A stretch of 64,000 nucleotides of DNA from an uncultured Prevotellaceae bacterium (lineage in GTDB: Bacteria; Bacteroidota; Bacteroidia; Bacteroidales; Bacteroidaceae): positions 17,452 to 81,451 of the forward strand of contig ONCZ01000004.1 in NCBI GenBank assembly GCA_900316445.1. The letters run 5' to 3'. This document shows, in pieces, positions 8,676 through 17,394 of this stretch. Numbering within the stretch: position 1 is the stretch's first letter; each line of letters starts with the position of its first letter. The position numbers were made by a program, and so were the translations under genes. Under the pieces are notes generated by a model. It did no database searches, was not told the origin of the DNA, and was given only the letters and a program-made list of their open reading frames with translations.

Positions 8676-10095
8676 ATTTCTTGATTTTGATTAAATCTTT
8701 CTTGATGATCATACCAACAAACAACACAATAAATCCTGTATTACATACTATCGAAAGCCACATCGGCAGATGCTCACGAAGCAACATCATCACGACGAAG
8801 GCGACAACAGCAAAAATGGTATAATATGCTATTTCTTTCAGTGGATAGTTGAGGGGATAGTATTTCTGTCCTACGATATAGGATGTCACCATTGCCACAC
8901 CGTAGCCTGCCACACCTCCCCAAGCACAGGCCATGAAGCCGTATTTCGGCACAAACAGGAAATTCACTGCCAGCAGCACCACGCAGCCGATGCCGGAGAA
9001 CCACGCACCCCAGATGGTCTTATCGATGAGCTTATACCAGAATGACAGGTTGAAATAGATACCCATCATGATCTCTGCCGCCATAACGACTGGCACAACC
9101 TTCAGCCCCACCCAATAGTCAGGATTTCTGACGATATATTTCAGGATGTCAATATATCCCACCACCATCAGGAAAGCCAACAACGTAAAAATGATGAAGT
9201 ATTTCATCGCCTGCTCGTACATTTCACGCTGTCCCTTGTCCTTGACACCAGAGAACACGATCGGTTCATAGGCGAAGCGGAAGGCTTGCGTGATCATCGC
9301 CATAATCATCGCAATCTTCGAACAGGCACCATAGATACCAAGCTGTTCCAGCATATCGCCATCCTTGTAGATATAGGGGAAGAGCATCTTATCAGCCGTC
9401 TGGTTCAGAATGCCCGCTATGCCGAGGACCAGTATTGGCCATGAGTAACTGAGCATCGAGCGCAGCAACTGCCTGTCGAACACCCAGCGGAAGCCGGTAT
9501 ATTCTGTTATCAGACACAGGGCGAGCATCACCGTACAAACCAGGTTGATATAGAAGGCATAGCCCACATCCTTACCATCCATCCACGCAAAGTAGATGAC
9601 ATTCAGAAGAATACTCACCACGATGTTCAGCAGTTTCAGTGCCGCAAACTTAATCGCTTTCTTCTCCTGTCGCAGATGGGCGAAGGGGATACACAGGAAG
9701 GCATCGATGGCCACTGTCAGCGCCATCACCCAGACATACTCGGGATGATCACCATAGCCCATCACCTGACTGATTGGAGTAATAAAGATGAGCACCAGTG
9801 CTGCAAAGAGGGCTGATATGGAACCAACGCTGATGAGTGTCGTGGAATAGACTACCTCCGAGTCCGTATGTGACTTATTGGTAAATCGGAAGTAAGTGGT
9901 CTCCATGCCGAAGGTCAGGATCACCAGTATCAGGGCCACATAAGCATACATATTTGTGATGACACCATAGCCACCAGATGCCGCAGAGAGCTGGGCAGTG
10001 TACAACGGCACGAGCAGATAATTCAGAAATCTGCCTACAATACTGCTCAGGCCATAGATGGCCGTATCCTTTGCGATAGTCTTTAATTTACCCAT
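8668..10095 (-). CDS. Polysaccharide flippase (MATE/MOP superfamily, Wzx-like)
   Basis: Product of 475 aa from the ATG at 10093-10095 (MGKLKTIAKDTAIYGLSS). About 12-14 hydrophobic helices and the N-terminal amphipathic segment are typical of Wzx/RfbX-like lipid-linked oligosaccharide flippases of the inner membrane. A longer in-frame start would add SSGNPGNPGKTG, which is only translated TCCGG repeat, so the shorter start is preferred. No glycosyltransferases are adjacent, so the exported glycan is unknown. It lies 40 bp downstream of the SpmAB-like gene and overlaps the following four-helix gene. Confidence 0.9.
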   Translation of the reverse strand: MGKLKTIAKDTAIYGLSSIVGRFLNYLLVPLYTAQLSAASGGYGVITNMYAYVALILVILTFGMETTYFRFTNKSHTDSEVVYSTTLISVGSISALFAALVLIFITPISQVMGYGDHPEYVWVMALTVAIDAFLCIPFAHLRQEKKAIKFAALKLLNIVVSILLNVIYFAWMDGKDVGYAFYINLVCTVMLALCLITEYTGFRWVFDRQLLRSMLSYSWPILVLGIAGILNQTADKMLFPYIYKDGDMLEQLGIYGACSKIAMIMAMITQAFRFAYEPIVFSGVKDKGQREMYEQAMKYFIIFTLLAFLMVVGYIDILKYIVRNPDYWVGLKVVPVVMAAEIMMGIYFNLSFWYKLIDKTIWGAWFSGIGCVVLLAVNFLFVPKYGFMACAWGGVAGYGVAMVTSYIVGQKYYPLNYPLKEIAYYTIFAVVAFVVMMLLREHLPMWLSIVCNTGFIVLFVGMIIKKDLIKIKKYA

Positions 10096-10110
10096 ATTCT
10101 TTATAATTAT

Positions 10111-10142
10111 TCCGGTTTTTCCGGGATTTCCGGGATTACCCG
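10111..10142. repeat. Family A TCCGG repeat over the end of the SpmAB-like gene
   Basis: TCCGGTTTT, TCCGGGATT, TCCGGGATT, ACCCG in 9-bp register. The stop codon of the SpmAB-like gene (10136-10138) lies inside it. Confidence 0.85.
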
Positions 10143-11425
10143 AAGAACATATACGCAATAGCTATTGCCGCGATGATACCGGCGAGGTCTGCCAAGAGAC
10201 CGCAGGCGACGGCATGACGGGTCTTTCGGATGCCCACGCTGCCGAAATAGACGGCAAGGATATAGAACGTCGTATCCGTCGAGCCCTGGAAGATACAACT
10301 CAGACGCCCGATGAACGAGTCTGCTCCATACGTTGTCATCGCATCGACCATCATACCCCTAGCCCCACTGCCACTCAGCGGTTTCATCAGTGCCGTCGGC
10401 AGAGCACCCACGAAGTCACTATTCCCACCGCAGGCCTCTACCGTCCAGCCAATGCCGTTGATAAGCATGTCCATCGCCCCTGAAGCCCTGAACACACCGA
10501 TAGCTACGAGTATCGCCACCAGATAGGGGATGATGCGGACGGCCGTCGTAAAGCCCTCCTTCGCTCCCTCGATGAAGGCGTCATAGACATTCACCTTCTT
10601 CCGCATACCAGCCAGGATAAAGGCGATGATGATCAGCATCAGCAGGATGTTTGCCGTCGAGGTGCTCACCTTGTTCATCAGCACCGAGTCAAGCTGTCCG
10701 AAGCCCCAGATGATGGCAGCCACCACCACTGCGGCACCACCCAACGTCAGGAGGATGGTTCGGTTCAGGAGGTTGATCTTCTGATAGAGGCTGGTAATGA
10801 TGATGCCCGCTAAGGTTGAGAAGAACGTCGCCAGTAAGATGGGAATAAACACATCCGTCGGCTGTACGGCACCCATCTGGGCCCGATATACTAATATAGA
10901 AATAGGTATAAGCGTCAGGCCGCTGGTGTTCAGCACGAGGAACATGATCATCGGGTTCGAAGCCGTCACCTTCAGTTCCTCAGCCTCTTGCTCAGACACC
11001 TTGTTTTCATTCTTTAATTTCTCAATTTTTTCATTTTTCACCTCATCCAGCTGTTCCATCGCCTTCAGACCTAAGGGCGTAGCTGCATTGTCGAGCCCCA
11101 GCATGTTTGCAGCGATATTCATAAAGATGCTGCCCGTCACGGGGTGACCCGCCGGAATATCCGGGAATATCCGGACGAATACCGGTTTGAGCATCCGGGC
11201 CAGCACATTCACCACCCCACCCTTTTCGCCGATCTTCATGATGCCCAGCCAGAGCGACAACACACCTGTCAGACCCAACGAGATCTCAAACGCGGTCTTC
11301 GACGACGAGAACGTCGAATCCATCATCGCCGGGAACACATCATAGTCTCCCAGGAACACCAACTTCACCACCGCAATGACGAATGCGACAATGAAAAACG
11401 CTATCCAAATATAATTCAATACCAT
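10136..11425 (-). CDS. SpmA-SpmB fusion protein (nucleoside-recognition/Gate domains)
   Basis: Product of 429 aa, all-helical membrane protein. The first half resembles spore maturation protein A (MNIAANMLGLDNAATPLGLKA and ASNPMIMFLVLNTSG are hallmark segments); the second half resembles SpmB (GALPTALMKPLSGSGARGM, CIFQGSTDTTFY). Such fused proteins are common in non-sporulating Bacteroidetes and their transport function is unknown, so the name does not imply sporulation. Between the hallmarks, the segment DEVKNEKIEKLKNENK is lysine/glutamate-rich and encoded by AT-rich repeat-like DNA (11002-11042). A -7 element TACCTTTG lies on the minus strand at 11434-11441. First gene of an operon with the flippase and four-helix genes. 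Confidence 0.88.
   Translation of the reverse strand: MVLNYIWIAFFIVAFVIAVVKLVFLGDYDVFPAMMDSTFSSSKTAFEISLGLTGVLSLWLGIMKIGEKGGVVNVLARMLKPVFVRIFPDIPAGHPVTGSIFMNIAANMLGLDNAATPLGLKAMEQLDEVKNEKIEKLKNENKVSEQEAEELKVTASNPMIMFLVLNTSGLTLIPISILVYRAQMGAVQPTDVFIPILLATFFSTLAGIIITSLYQKINLLNRTILLTLGGAAVVVAAIIWGFGQLDSVLMNKVSTSTANILLMLIIIAFILAGMRKKVNVYDAFIEGAKEGFTTAVRIIPYLVAILVAIGVFRASGAMDMLINGIGWTVEACGGNSDFVGALPTALMKPLSGSGARGMMVDAMTTYGADSFIGRLSCIFQGSTDTTFYILAVYFGSVGIRKTRHAVACGLLADLAGIIAAIAIAYMFFG
11002..11042. repeat. Family G-like AT-rich segment in the SpmAB-like gene
   Basis: Reads tctttaatttctcaattttttcatttttcac-like text on +, coding a K/E-rich loop. Similar text (ttctttaacttctcaa) occurs at 37717-37735 and family G tracts occur at 35121-35155 and 39378-39420. 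Confidence 0.5.
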
Positions 11426-11433
11426 ACTGACTG

Positions 11434-11441
11434 CAAAGGTA
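11434..11441 (-). promoter_or_regulatory. -7 element of the SpmAB/flippase operon
   Basis: Minus-strand TACCTTTG, 8 bp before the ATG at 11425; implies a very short 5' UTR. Confidence 0.65.
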
Positions 11442-11526
11442 GTGCAAAATTTCGAGTTAGCGAAAAGAAAGCGAATATATTTGCTTTCTTGAGCGTGAGA
11501 AATTTATCTAAATCGAGCAAGATGCT

Positions 11527-11557
11527 CAAAAAAGGGCACCTGCCTCAACAGATGCCC
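11527..11557 (-). terminator. Intrinsic terminator of LruC gene 1
   Basis: On the minus strand GGGCATCTG, 6-nt loop, CAGGTGCCC, then TTTTTTG. Located 44 bp after the stop of the 894-aa lipoprotein gene. Confidence 0.85.
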
Positions 11558-11600
11558 CCTTCGGATTAGTATTTAAGTACTTTGATGAAAAGAAATTCTT

Positions 11601-14285
11601 CTATTCATTTGGAAGCTCTTTGCCCCTATACTGATACCAGGCTTTATTGCCATCCCAGTCATCACCGAGCTTGCCAATAACGTATTGCTGGAACAACTTC
11701 GTACCGTCCTTAGCGCGGAACTTCTTGTCGATATCCGTACGTTCATCGCACCACTCGTAGTCAAGACCTACTGCCACCATACTGGCCACCTTACCCTGGT
11801 CTGCCTTCAGTTGGATATTCTCACCCTTCTTCGTCACATAGACGGGAATGTTCTTACATGCTGCACGATTAGAGTATGTACCAGAAATCGTTAACCATAC
11901 CGGTTCAGCGGTCTTGCCTTCCTTCCAGTTCGTATTGATCAGCGGATAAGAATTGGGGAAGCCGAGCAGGTTATGCACCTCATGGGCAGCATCCACCGAA
12001 CCTATGTACAAAGGCAGTTCACCACCAGCAGCCAGCAGATGAATCTTCGTCGCACCATCTATCCAATACACGTCGAACACCACATCGTTGAAGTCAAAGT
12101 CGCTGTTCTCACCGACTGTCAGATCCTCAGCAATGATACGACATACGAAGCCCTCAGGATCATTGGGAACCTCAATAATCACAGGAGGCTGCTCTACTTC
12201 AGGCTCTGCACCCGTGACGGCAAAGATGACATCATTGAAGTCAAGGTCTGTCCAGTCCTCAAAACCAATAAGACTCACTTTGACCTTTTTGCCATCCTCG
12301 TCCGTTAACTCTGTATTGAACACGGCGGCATGGGGTGTCGTAGAAGGACTGACGGACCACCCAAGTCCACTGGTATGGATGGCTGTATTATAATTACCGT
12401 CGCCATAGAATTCCGGATGGTTGTCAATCGTCTTCGTACCACCAGTAGAACTGCTTTTGGTCAGGAACTCACAGCCATAGAATCCAAGTTTAGAGCCTTC
12501 TGCATAGACAGCATAAACATGATTAGCCTCAACATCAAAATCGTAGGTTCCATAAATTGATTCTGAGGAATTGTTGGTTTCGCTTAATAATTCATTTCCA
12601 CTTGTGTTGTACCAACCCCATTCACCCAAGTCTATGACTTTCAGGGTCTTATAATTACCAGTATTATTCCCACTTAATTTGACTGCCGCCCTAATAACGC
12701 CATTCTGCTTTGGCCTGATAAAGTAGGTAGTAGCATCAGCACCGAAACCTCCATTATTTCCATTACCTTCCGTAAGATATGGGAAGTTTTCAATGGGATG
12801 ATTTCCTGTGGCCTGATTAAAGTAAATAGGATTAGTAGCCTTACCTAATTTAAGATAGACCTTGTTATAAGTACTATAGGCGTTTTGATAAATTGTCCCA
12901 CAATTATCAGGCCCCCAACCTCCTGGTACCGCATTACTCTCAAGTATTTGACTTTGGCCGTCATTAAGTAATGCATAACCGTAAAAACACAGTTGTTCAT
13001 TTTCTGCATAGACAGCGTACACCTTACCTGGGCTTACTTTAATTTTGCAAACCCCCGTAGTATTATTTGAGGGCTTTTCTGCGGGGGTTACTACCTTGTT
13101 ATCTGTGCTATCCCAATCATCACCTACTTCATATACTTTTAGGTTATTTACATCATTTACGCGAACAACTACCCACAAATATCCACTCTCAACGGCCTTT
13201 AAGTAATAACAAGTACTGCCAGCATTTAATGAGCCATTCACGCCATTACCTTTGTAATAACTATTAAATCGATTCCCCCAAATGTTGAAATAATTGTCTT
13301 CCTCAGTTTCTGTCCTATCAAATTGCGGACTGAGAGTCGAATTTCCAAACTTGACTCTTACCTTTCCGTCAATGACATCTTTTTCCGTTCCACTAAGGAT
13401 GGTCTCTCCTGCTTCAAGAGCATACCTGCCCACTAAATTCAGGTTTGTAGCACCCGGCTCGTAGACATCCACCGGAGTACTGGGGTGCAAATAATCGACA
13501 TTTGACACTATGAAGCTAATCACCATGTTAGGAGGGAAATTATAAGACACATTCCCATTCTCATCTTCATAAACGAGGCTGTAAGTGTTTTCGTTCAGGG
13601 CATAGATATTATCCTTACACACATTCGGATCAGCCATATAACCAATGGAATACTTCTTCAACTTCTTCACGTCAGGGTTGGTGCCTTTCTGATAATAATA
13701 ATAATAGATCGGGTCACCAGAGCTCGACTGGTGATAAACAGGCGTCAACGTGACAGGACCGCGTTCCTTAGTGACAACCGAATAACCTAATTCATTGGCT
13801 TTCCCCCTGTTGTCCTTACCCTCAGGAATCAAACCTGGGTTTATTTCAGTTCCATCTCCTACGATCTTATTTACAATAGCAGCCTTCAGCTTACTGGAAA
13901 TGTTTGAGGCATCGACGGTGCCGTTCACCTGATAGACCTCGTCTTCCCATCCCGAAGCAGCCCAAAAGGAATAAGAACCTGCATCTAAACCTGCTGCTGA
14001 GGCAGCATTAGCCCCCATAGTCATCGTGGCATTAAACGAGTAGCCAATCCTTGAAACAGAAGGCTGACCCACGACAGCACGGGTACCTGCTGAGGCCGAG
14101 CCGAAGCCCCACGTCTGGTTAGCGGCGGGCTGGCCGAAACGGGTGATAAACGCGTTCTCATAATTCTGAACGATGTTGAACTCAGCCGTGTTCTGTCCAC
14201 CGCTGAGGTCTGCATCCTTGGTGCAGCCAGCGAACAACCCTCCAAGGGCTACGGCTGCCATTACGGTCATCAAATACTTCTTCAT
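11601..14285 (-). CDS. LruC/DUF4842-domain lipoprotein 1
   Basis: Product of 894 aa with lipoprotein signal MKKYLMTVMAAVALGGLFAGC. Shortly after the lipobox comes the motif FITRFGQPAANQTWGFGS, shared in weaker form by the four other large lipoproteins nearby. The middle contains two related modules (each with VYAVYAE, LGFYG/LCFYG and a WGW/WGP segment) that look like repeated beta-domains. Two LruC-type signatures close the protein: DWTDLDFNDVIFAV and NSDFDFNDVVFDVYW followed by AAGGELPLYIG and EVHNLLG. The Asp/Asn-rich DFNDVV motif is the family hallmark and may bind calcium (inference). Probably surface-exposed; ligand unknown. Own promoter and terminator, so a single-gene unit. Confidence 0.85.
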   Translation of the reverse strand: MKKYLMTVMAAVALGGLFAGCTKDADLSGGQNTAEFNIVQNYENAFITRFGQPAANQTWGFGSASAGTRAVVGQPSVSRIGYSFNATMTMGANAASAAGLDAGSYSFWAASGWEDEVYQVNGTVDASNISSKLKAAIVNKIVGDGTEINPGLIPEGKDNRGKANELGYSVVTKERGPVTLTPVYHQSSSGDPIYYYYYQKGTNPDVKKLKKYSIGYMADPNVCKDNIYALNENTYSLVYEDENGNVSYNFPPNMVISFIVSNVDYLHPSTPVDVYEPGATNLNLVGRYALEAGETILSGTEKDVIDGKVRVKFGNSTLSPQFDRTETEEDNYFNIWGNRFNSYYKGNGVNGSLNAGSTCYYLKAVESGYLWVVVRVNDVNNLKVYEVGDDWDSTDNKVVTPAEKPSNNTTGVCKIKVSPGKVYAVYAENEQLCFYGYALLNDGQSQILESNAVPGGWGPDNCGTIYQNAYSTYNKVYLKLGKATNPIYFNQATGNHPIENFPYLTEGNGNNGGFGADATTYFIRPKQNGVIRAAVKLSGNNTGNYKTLKVIDLGEWGWYNTSGNELLSETNNSSESIYGTYDFDVEANHVYAVYAEGSKLGFYGCEFLTKSSSTGGTKTIDNHPEFYGDGNYNTAIHTSGLGWSVSPSTTPHAAVFNTELTDEDGKKVKVSLIGFEDWTDLDFNDVIFAVTGAEPEVEQPPVIIEVPNDPEGFVCRIIAEDLTVGENSDFDFNDVVFDVYWIDGATKIHLLAAGGELPLYIGSVDAAHEVHNLLGFPNSYPLINTNWKEGKTAEPVWLTISGTYSNRAACKNIPVYVTKKGENIQLKADQGKVASMVAVGLDYEWCDERTDIDKKFRAKDGTKLFQQYVIGKLGDDWDGNKAWYQYRGKELPNE

Positions 14286-14332
14286 ACTAATCTTTCAATA
14301 AGCTTATTCTGTAATACATTGCAATATTTGTG

Positions 14333-14340
14333 CAAAAATA
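14333..14340 (-). promoter_or_regulatory. -7 element of LruC gene 1
   Basis: Minus-strand TATTTTTG (TAnnTTTG), about 48 bp before the ATG at 14285. Confidence 0.6.
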
Positions 14341-14416
14341 CGAATAATTTCTATACCAACCAACAAAAGCCCCAAATATTTAACAGAAATTTACCAAAAG
14401 ACACAAAAAAGGCCAG

Positions 14417-14447
14417 CACACAAGGTTGTGGACCACAAAATTGTGTA
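14417..14447. repeat. Palindrome copy downstream of ATPase 1
   Basis: Differs at only three of 31 positions from the operator-like palindrome at 15663-15693 (half-site ACACAA...TTGTGT around GTGGACCAC). Same orientation as the upstream copy, so the ATPase gene is flanked by direct repeats. Both copies are followed on + by a hairpin sequence containing GAGGCGCCTGCTCACGC. Confidence 0.85.
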
Positions 14448-14487
14448 CCGGCATCAAAAAGGCTTAAAATCTTAAAGAGGCGCCTGC

Positions 14488-15612
14488 TCACGCAAAAGCC
14501 CCCATAAACCACATACGAAATACCGGGTCCTCTATAAAGACACCATCTTTGCCTATATCAATCAACTCCCGGTCACGTAAGGCATTCATAATACGCGACA
14601 CGTTGGATTTGCTTCCCAGATTGTAGGATTCAAGTACGGCCTTGCTCCCAAAGTCAGAGTGGACACCATTGCATACCGCACGGATGAAATTCAACTGATA
14701 GGAAGTCAACCCCTTCAACTGTTCCTCAAAGAGTCCCGAGCATTGAGCCATGAGAGCCTCCACACCGTTTCTGAAATCCTGCTCCGTGGTCTCTGAGTCT
14801 GTCTCGGCTAACACATTCCAAGCCAACTGCTGCACGTATGAAGAGAAGTTTTCCACCGTATCACATATTCTTTTTGCCAACGCCTCAGAGATATGCTTGC
14901 CTTGACATTCAAAGCGGGAACGGATAAACGACACCCATTCATCTGTGGGAATCTTATCCAGATACATCATTTCACCGAACTGGTAGAAGGGCATCTTACG
15001 GTTCTGAAACAGATTGGTCATCAGATGCTTTTTGCTGCCGAAGAGGCAATACGACACATTTTGCTGATGCTGCCATACGCCACGAAGCCGCTTCTGGACG
15101 GTCACCGAGTCAGAAAACTCTCCAATCTGCTGGAACTCGTCGATACAAACCACAAGATGGAGGCCCTGCTCCTGTGCTATCAACTCAGGTAACTGGAGAA
15201 TCTCCTCAGGCTGATAGTTCTGCGGCGTGATGCCCAGCGAAAGAGATATATCAGACAAAGGCTCCGGCGAGAAGGATATCTTTGGCGTAAGCCTAATCAG
15301 GAAACGCTTAATGTTCTCGATGATCTGCTCACTTTTCGTCGCAGTCTCTTTCATTAGGACTGAGGCGAAGCGGTTGTAGAAGTCGTACTCGCTGCGGCAG
15401 TCATAGATGTCCATATACACGATTTTGATTTCAGGATTAGCAATCTCCGCCTTCACCTTTTTCACAATTGAACTCTTACCCATCCGGCGAGGTGAAACGA
15501 GAATGACATTGATACCATTCTCGAAGTTCATTTTCAGTCTTTTGGTTTCCTCTACTCTGTCTGTAAAGTTCACGCCTTCCACAGATTTGCCAAACACAAA
15601 CGCTTTCTCCAT
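14488..15612 (-). CDS. Archaeal-type ATPase (PF01637-like) with C-terminal winged helix, copy 1
   Basis: Product of 374 aa from the ATG at 15610-15612 (MEKAFVFGKSVEG); longer reading adds hydrophobic junk. The P-loop is the variant VSPRRMGKSSIV (about residues 44-55), Walker B is LVVCIDEFQQIG, and CLFGSKKHLM is a sensor-like segment. The C-terminal 90 residues, with SYQLNFIRAV and GSKSNVSRIMNALRDRELI, form a winged helix-turn-helix. This matches the PF01637-type ATPases, STAND-like NTPases found widely in Bacteroidales without assigned function. A paralogue lies at 57275-58402. The last codons (GAFA and TGA) are encoded by a sequence matching the terminator-like repeat at 15726-15756, so the C terminus may be a junction. 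Confidence 0.82.
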   Translation of the reverse strand: MEKAFVFGKSVEGVNFTDRVEETKRLKMNFENGINVILVSPRRMGKSSIVKKVKAEIANPEIKIVYMDIYDCRSEYDFYNRFASVLMKETATKSEQIIENIKRFLIRLTPKISFSPEPLSDISLSLGITPQNYQPEEILQLPELIAQEQGLHLVVCIDEFQQIGEFSDSVTVQKRLRGVWQHQQNVSYCLFGSKKHLMTNLFQNRKMPFYQFGEMMYLDKIPTDEWVSFIRSRFECQGKHISEALAKRICDTVENFSSYVQQLAWNVLAETDSETTEQDFRNGVEALMAQCSGLFEEQLKGLTSYQLNFIRAVCNGVHSDFGSKAVLESYNLGSKSNVSRIMNALRDRELIDIGKDGVFIEDPVFRMWFMGAFA

Positions 15613-15638
15613 CGCAATAACTATTAGCAATTCGGGTG

Positions 15639-15670
15639 CAAATATACAACAAAAAATCGAAGTACACAAG
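15639..15670 (-). promoter_or_regulatory. Promoter of ATPase 1
   Basis: Minus-strand CTTG (15667-15670), 20-bp spacer, TATATTTG (15639-15646). The -33 box lies inside the palindrome 15662-15694. Confidence 0.75.
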
Positions 15671-15694
15671 TTTGTGGACCACAAATTTGTGTAC
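15662..15694. promoter_or_regulatory. Palindromic operator candidate of ATPase 1
   Basis: 33-bp near-perfect palindrome: GTACACAA outer arms, TTTGTGG/CCACAAA inner arms. It overlaps the -33 box of the ATPase promoter. The second ATPase gene has an equivalent 31-bp element (58450-58480) in the same position. Confidence 0.75.
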
Positions 15695-15725
15695 CAAAGC
15701 AAAAAGCCTGTCACAGAGACAGATA

Positions 15726-15756
15726 AAGAGGCGCCTGCTCACGCAGACGCCCCCTC
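15726..15756 (-). terminator. Hairpin terminator after LruC gene 2
   Basis: On the minus strand GGCGTCTGC, loop GTGA, GCAGGCGCC, then TCTTTATC. The same hairpin type follows LruC gene 3 (19650-19680) and, degenerated, overlaps the end of ATPase 1 (14477-14505). Confidence 0.75.
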
Positions 15757-15795
15757 CAAAGATAATTTAGTTTTTTTAAGTATTTGATGTATATC

Positions 15796-17115
15796 TTAAT
15801 TATTATACCATTTTACACTCTTATCGAGAACCCAATCTGCAAACATCGGATATACCTTCTGGATAGGATCTCTTTCAGAACACCATGAATATGTATTTGG
15901 AACAGCTATTTTCTCTGGAGCTTTTCCTGTTTCCACTGCCAAGGTAACCGAGTTGTTGACAACAACCGGAATTGACTTAGCAGCATCACCACCTGAAATA
16001 TTATAGTCAGCAATGCCTAAATCAATTTTAAAATCAACAGCAGGGCGTGATGTTGTATTCTTTCGTGTATTTACCATCACATTCGTATCAACTCCAAACA
16101 AAGCATGGACTTCTCTCCCAGCAATCGTTAAAGGAAGGGTGCCGCCTGCAGCTTGCAACCTGATGTATGCACGCAATCTATTTTGATTCAACGAACCATC
16201 CCATTCATTTGCAATCTTCACATCAAACACAACATCATTATAATCGAAGTCTGAATCTTCATCCTTACCCAAGTCTTCTGCAATGATACGAGTTGCACCA
16301 TTCATATTAAACTTAGCTGGAGAGATTTTCACAATCCAATCATTGAAAATCCAGTCACGATTGACATCCATATTTGCATTTGCATCTTGACCTATTGGAT
16401 GATAACCAACGATGTCAAAACCAACATAATATGCTCCATCAATTTGAAGAATGATATAATCATAATAATAGTTACTTGAAGAAGTGTTGTGATAAGCAAA
16501 CTGATTGTCGACATCACCTGTACCCATATCTACCATAAGGGTAGTACCAATATACTTCTGATGTGTTTCATCATCAGTATACTCAGTATTATTATTAGCA
16601 TTATTGAAATTATTAACATGCTCATATTCACTTGTGTTGTAATTCCAAGCCATTAACTGATTCATAACTTCACTGGGAAAAACTTTAGCTCCCGTACCAT
16701 CCACTGAGGGCTGCGTACCCTGATGAACCTGTTGAACCCAATAATTATTCCAAGGAAGGTTCTCTGTATGCTGGGCATTCTCACGAACCTTTGAGAACTC
16801 TGCCAGAACTTTCGTCTTTTCTGCATCAGTCACGTTGACAGGACGTTCCCAACTTTGATACCACAGGTTTCCATTAACGTTGTGAGCTCTTGTAGATACA
16901 TGCTGAGTGTAATCATAAACTTGAATAGCATCAAAACCCCAATCTTGATCAGCAGCAGGCTGACCAAATGTATTAATAAACGTAGTCTGGAAATCAGCTT
17001 TCTTGAATTCCTCTTTTGCATTGGGATTGTAAACGTCATCCCCACTCTTTGAACAGCTTGTGAATGCAGCGCAAAGTGCGATGGCTGCAACACCTGTCAT
17101 CAAATACTTTCTCAT
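15796..17115 (-). CDS. LruC/DUF4842-domain lipoprotein 2
   Basis: Product of 439 aa with lipobox LCAAFTSC after MRKYLMTGVAAIA. The N-terminal family motif reads FINTFGQPAADQDWGFDA (about residues 47-64). The middle is Asn/Tyr-rich. The LruC block near residues 275-345 reads RIIAEDLG, SDFDYNDVVFDVKI, LQAAGGTLPLTI and EVHALFGVD, and is a close match to the block in lipoprotein 1. The shorter length suggests the minimum architecture: lipid anchor, WGF motif, variable linker, LruC domain. Probably a surface lipoprotein. Own promoter (17192-17223) and terminator. Confidence 0.85.
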   Translation of the reverse strand: MRKYLMTGVAAIALCAAFTSCSKSGDDVYNPNAKEEFKKADFQTTFINTFGQPAADQDWGFDAIQVYDYTQHVSTRAHNVNGNLWYQSWERPVNVTDAEKTKVLAEFSKVRENAQHTENLPWNNYWVQQVHQGTQPSVDGTGAKVFPSEVMNQLMAWNYNTSEYEHVNNFNNANNNTEYTDDETHQKYIGTTLMVDMGTGDVDNQFAYHNTSSSNYYYDYIILQIDGAYYVGFDIVGYHPIGQDANANMDVNRDWIFNDWIVKISPAKFNMNGATRIIAEDLGKDEDSDFDYNDVVFDVKIANEWDGSLNQNRLRAYIRLQAAGGTLPLTIAGREVHALFGVDTNVMVNTRKNTTSRPAVDFKIDLGIADYNISGGDAAKSIPVVVNNSVTLAVETGKAPEKIAVPNTYSWCSERDPIQKVYPMFADWVLDKSVKWYNN

Positions 17116-17191
17116 AATTCTAAAATTTTAATGTTGTTAATACTATTTGGTTTAAATATAAAAAATCTCGCTTCATCATAAATTGCGGTTG

Positions 17192-17223
17192 CAAAGTTAC
17201 ATTATTTATTTATATCATGCAAG
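17192..17223 (-). promoter_or_regulatory. Promoter of LruC gene 2
   Basis: Minus-strand CTTG (17220-17223), 20-bp spacer, TAACTTTG (17192-17199). The 280-bp region 17116-17394 also holds the divergent promoter of the first Rpn gene and no ORF. Confidence 0.75.
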
Positions 17224-17359
17224 CATTTGCATGTTAAAAAACCATAACGATAGCGTAATCATTCGAAACTTGTTACATTTCGTATAGGAAAAAGATACAT
17301 TTAATAAAACATGTAGAGAAAGATTTCGAGCTTTTCTTGTTTGTTTCAGATATTATTCG

Positions 17360-17367
17360 TATCTTTG
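17360..17367 (+). promoter_or_regulatory. -7 element of the broken Rpn gene
   Basis: TATCTTTG followed by cagcgtt; the same cagcgtt follows the promoter of the intact Rpn gene (17922-17929). Confidence 0.7.
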
Positions 17368-17394
17368 CAGCGTTAATTCAAAAATCAAATCACT

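Noticed and set aside
10096-10158. Longer N terminus for the flippase
   Set aside because: The added residues SSGNPGNPGKTG are translated TCCGG repeat and precede the true MGKLKTIAK start.
11150-11190. A TCCGG-like run in the SpmAB-like gene as another family A insertion
   Set aside because: The encoded segment IFPDIPAGHP is part of the conserved SpmA sequence, so the resemblance is due to codon choice.
10136-11425. Evidence for sporulation from the SpmA/SpmB-like protein
   Set aside because: The family is common in non-sporulating Bacteroidetes and no other sporulation genes are visible.
14488-15612. ATPase 1 as an IS21-type IstB helper
   Set aside because: The P-loop variant PRRMGKSS and the winged-helix C terminus do not match IstB, and no IstA gene is present.
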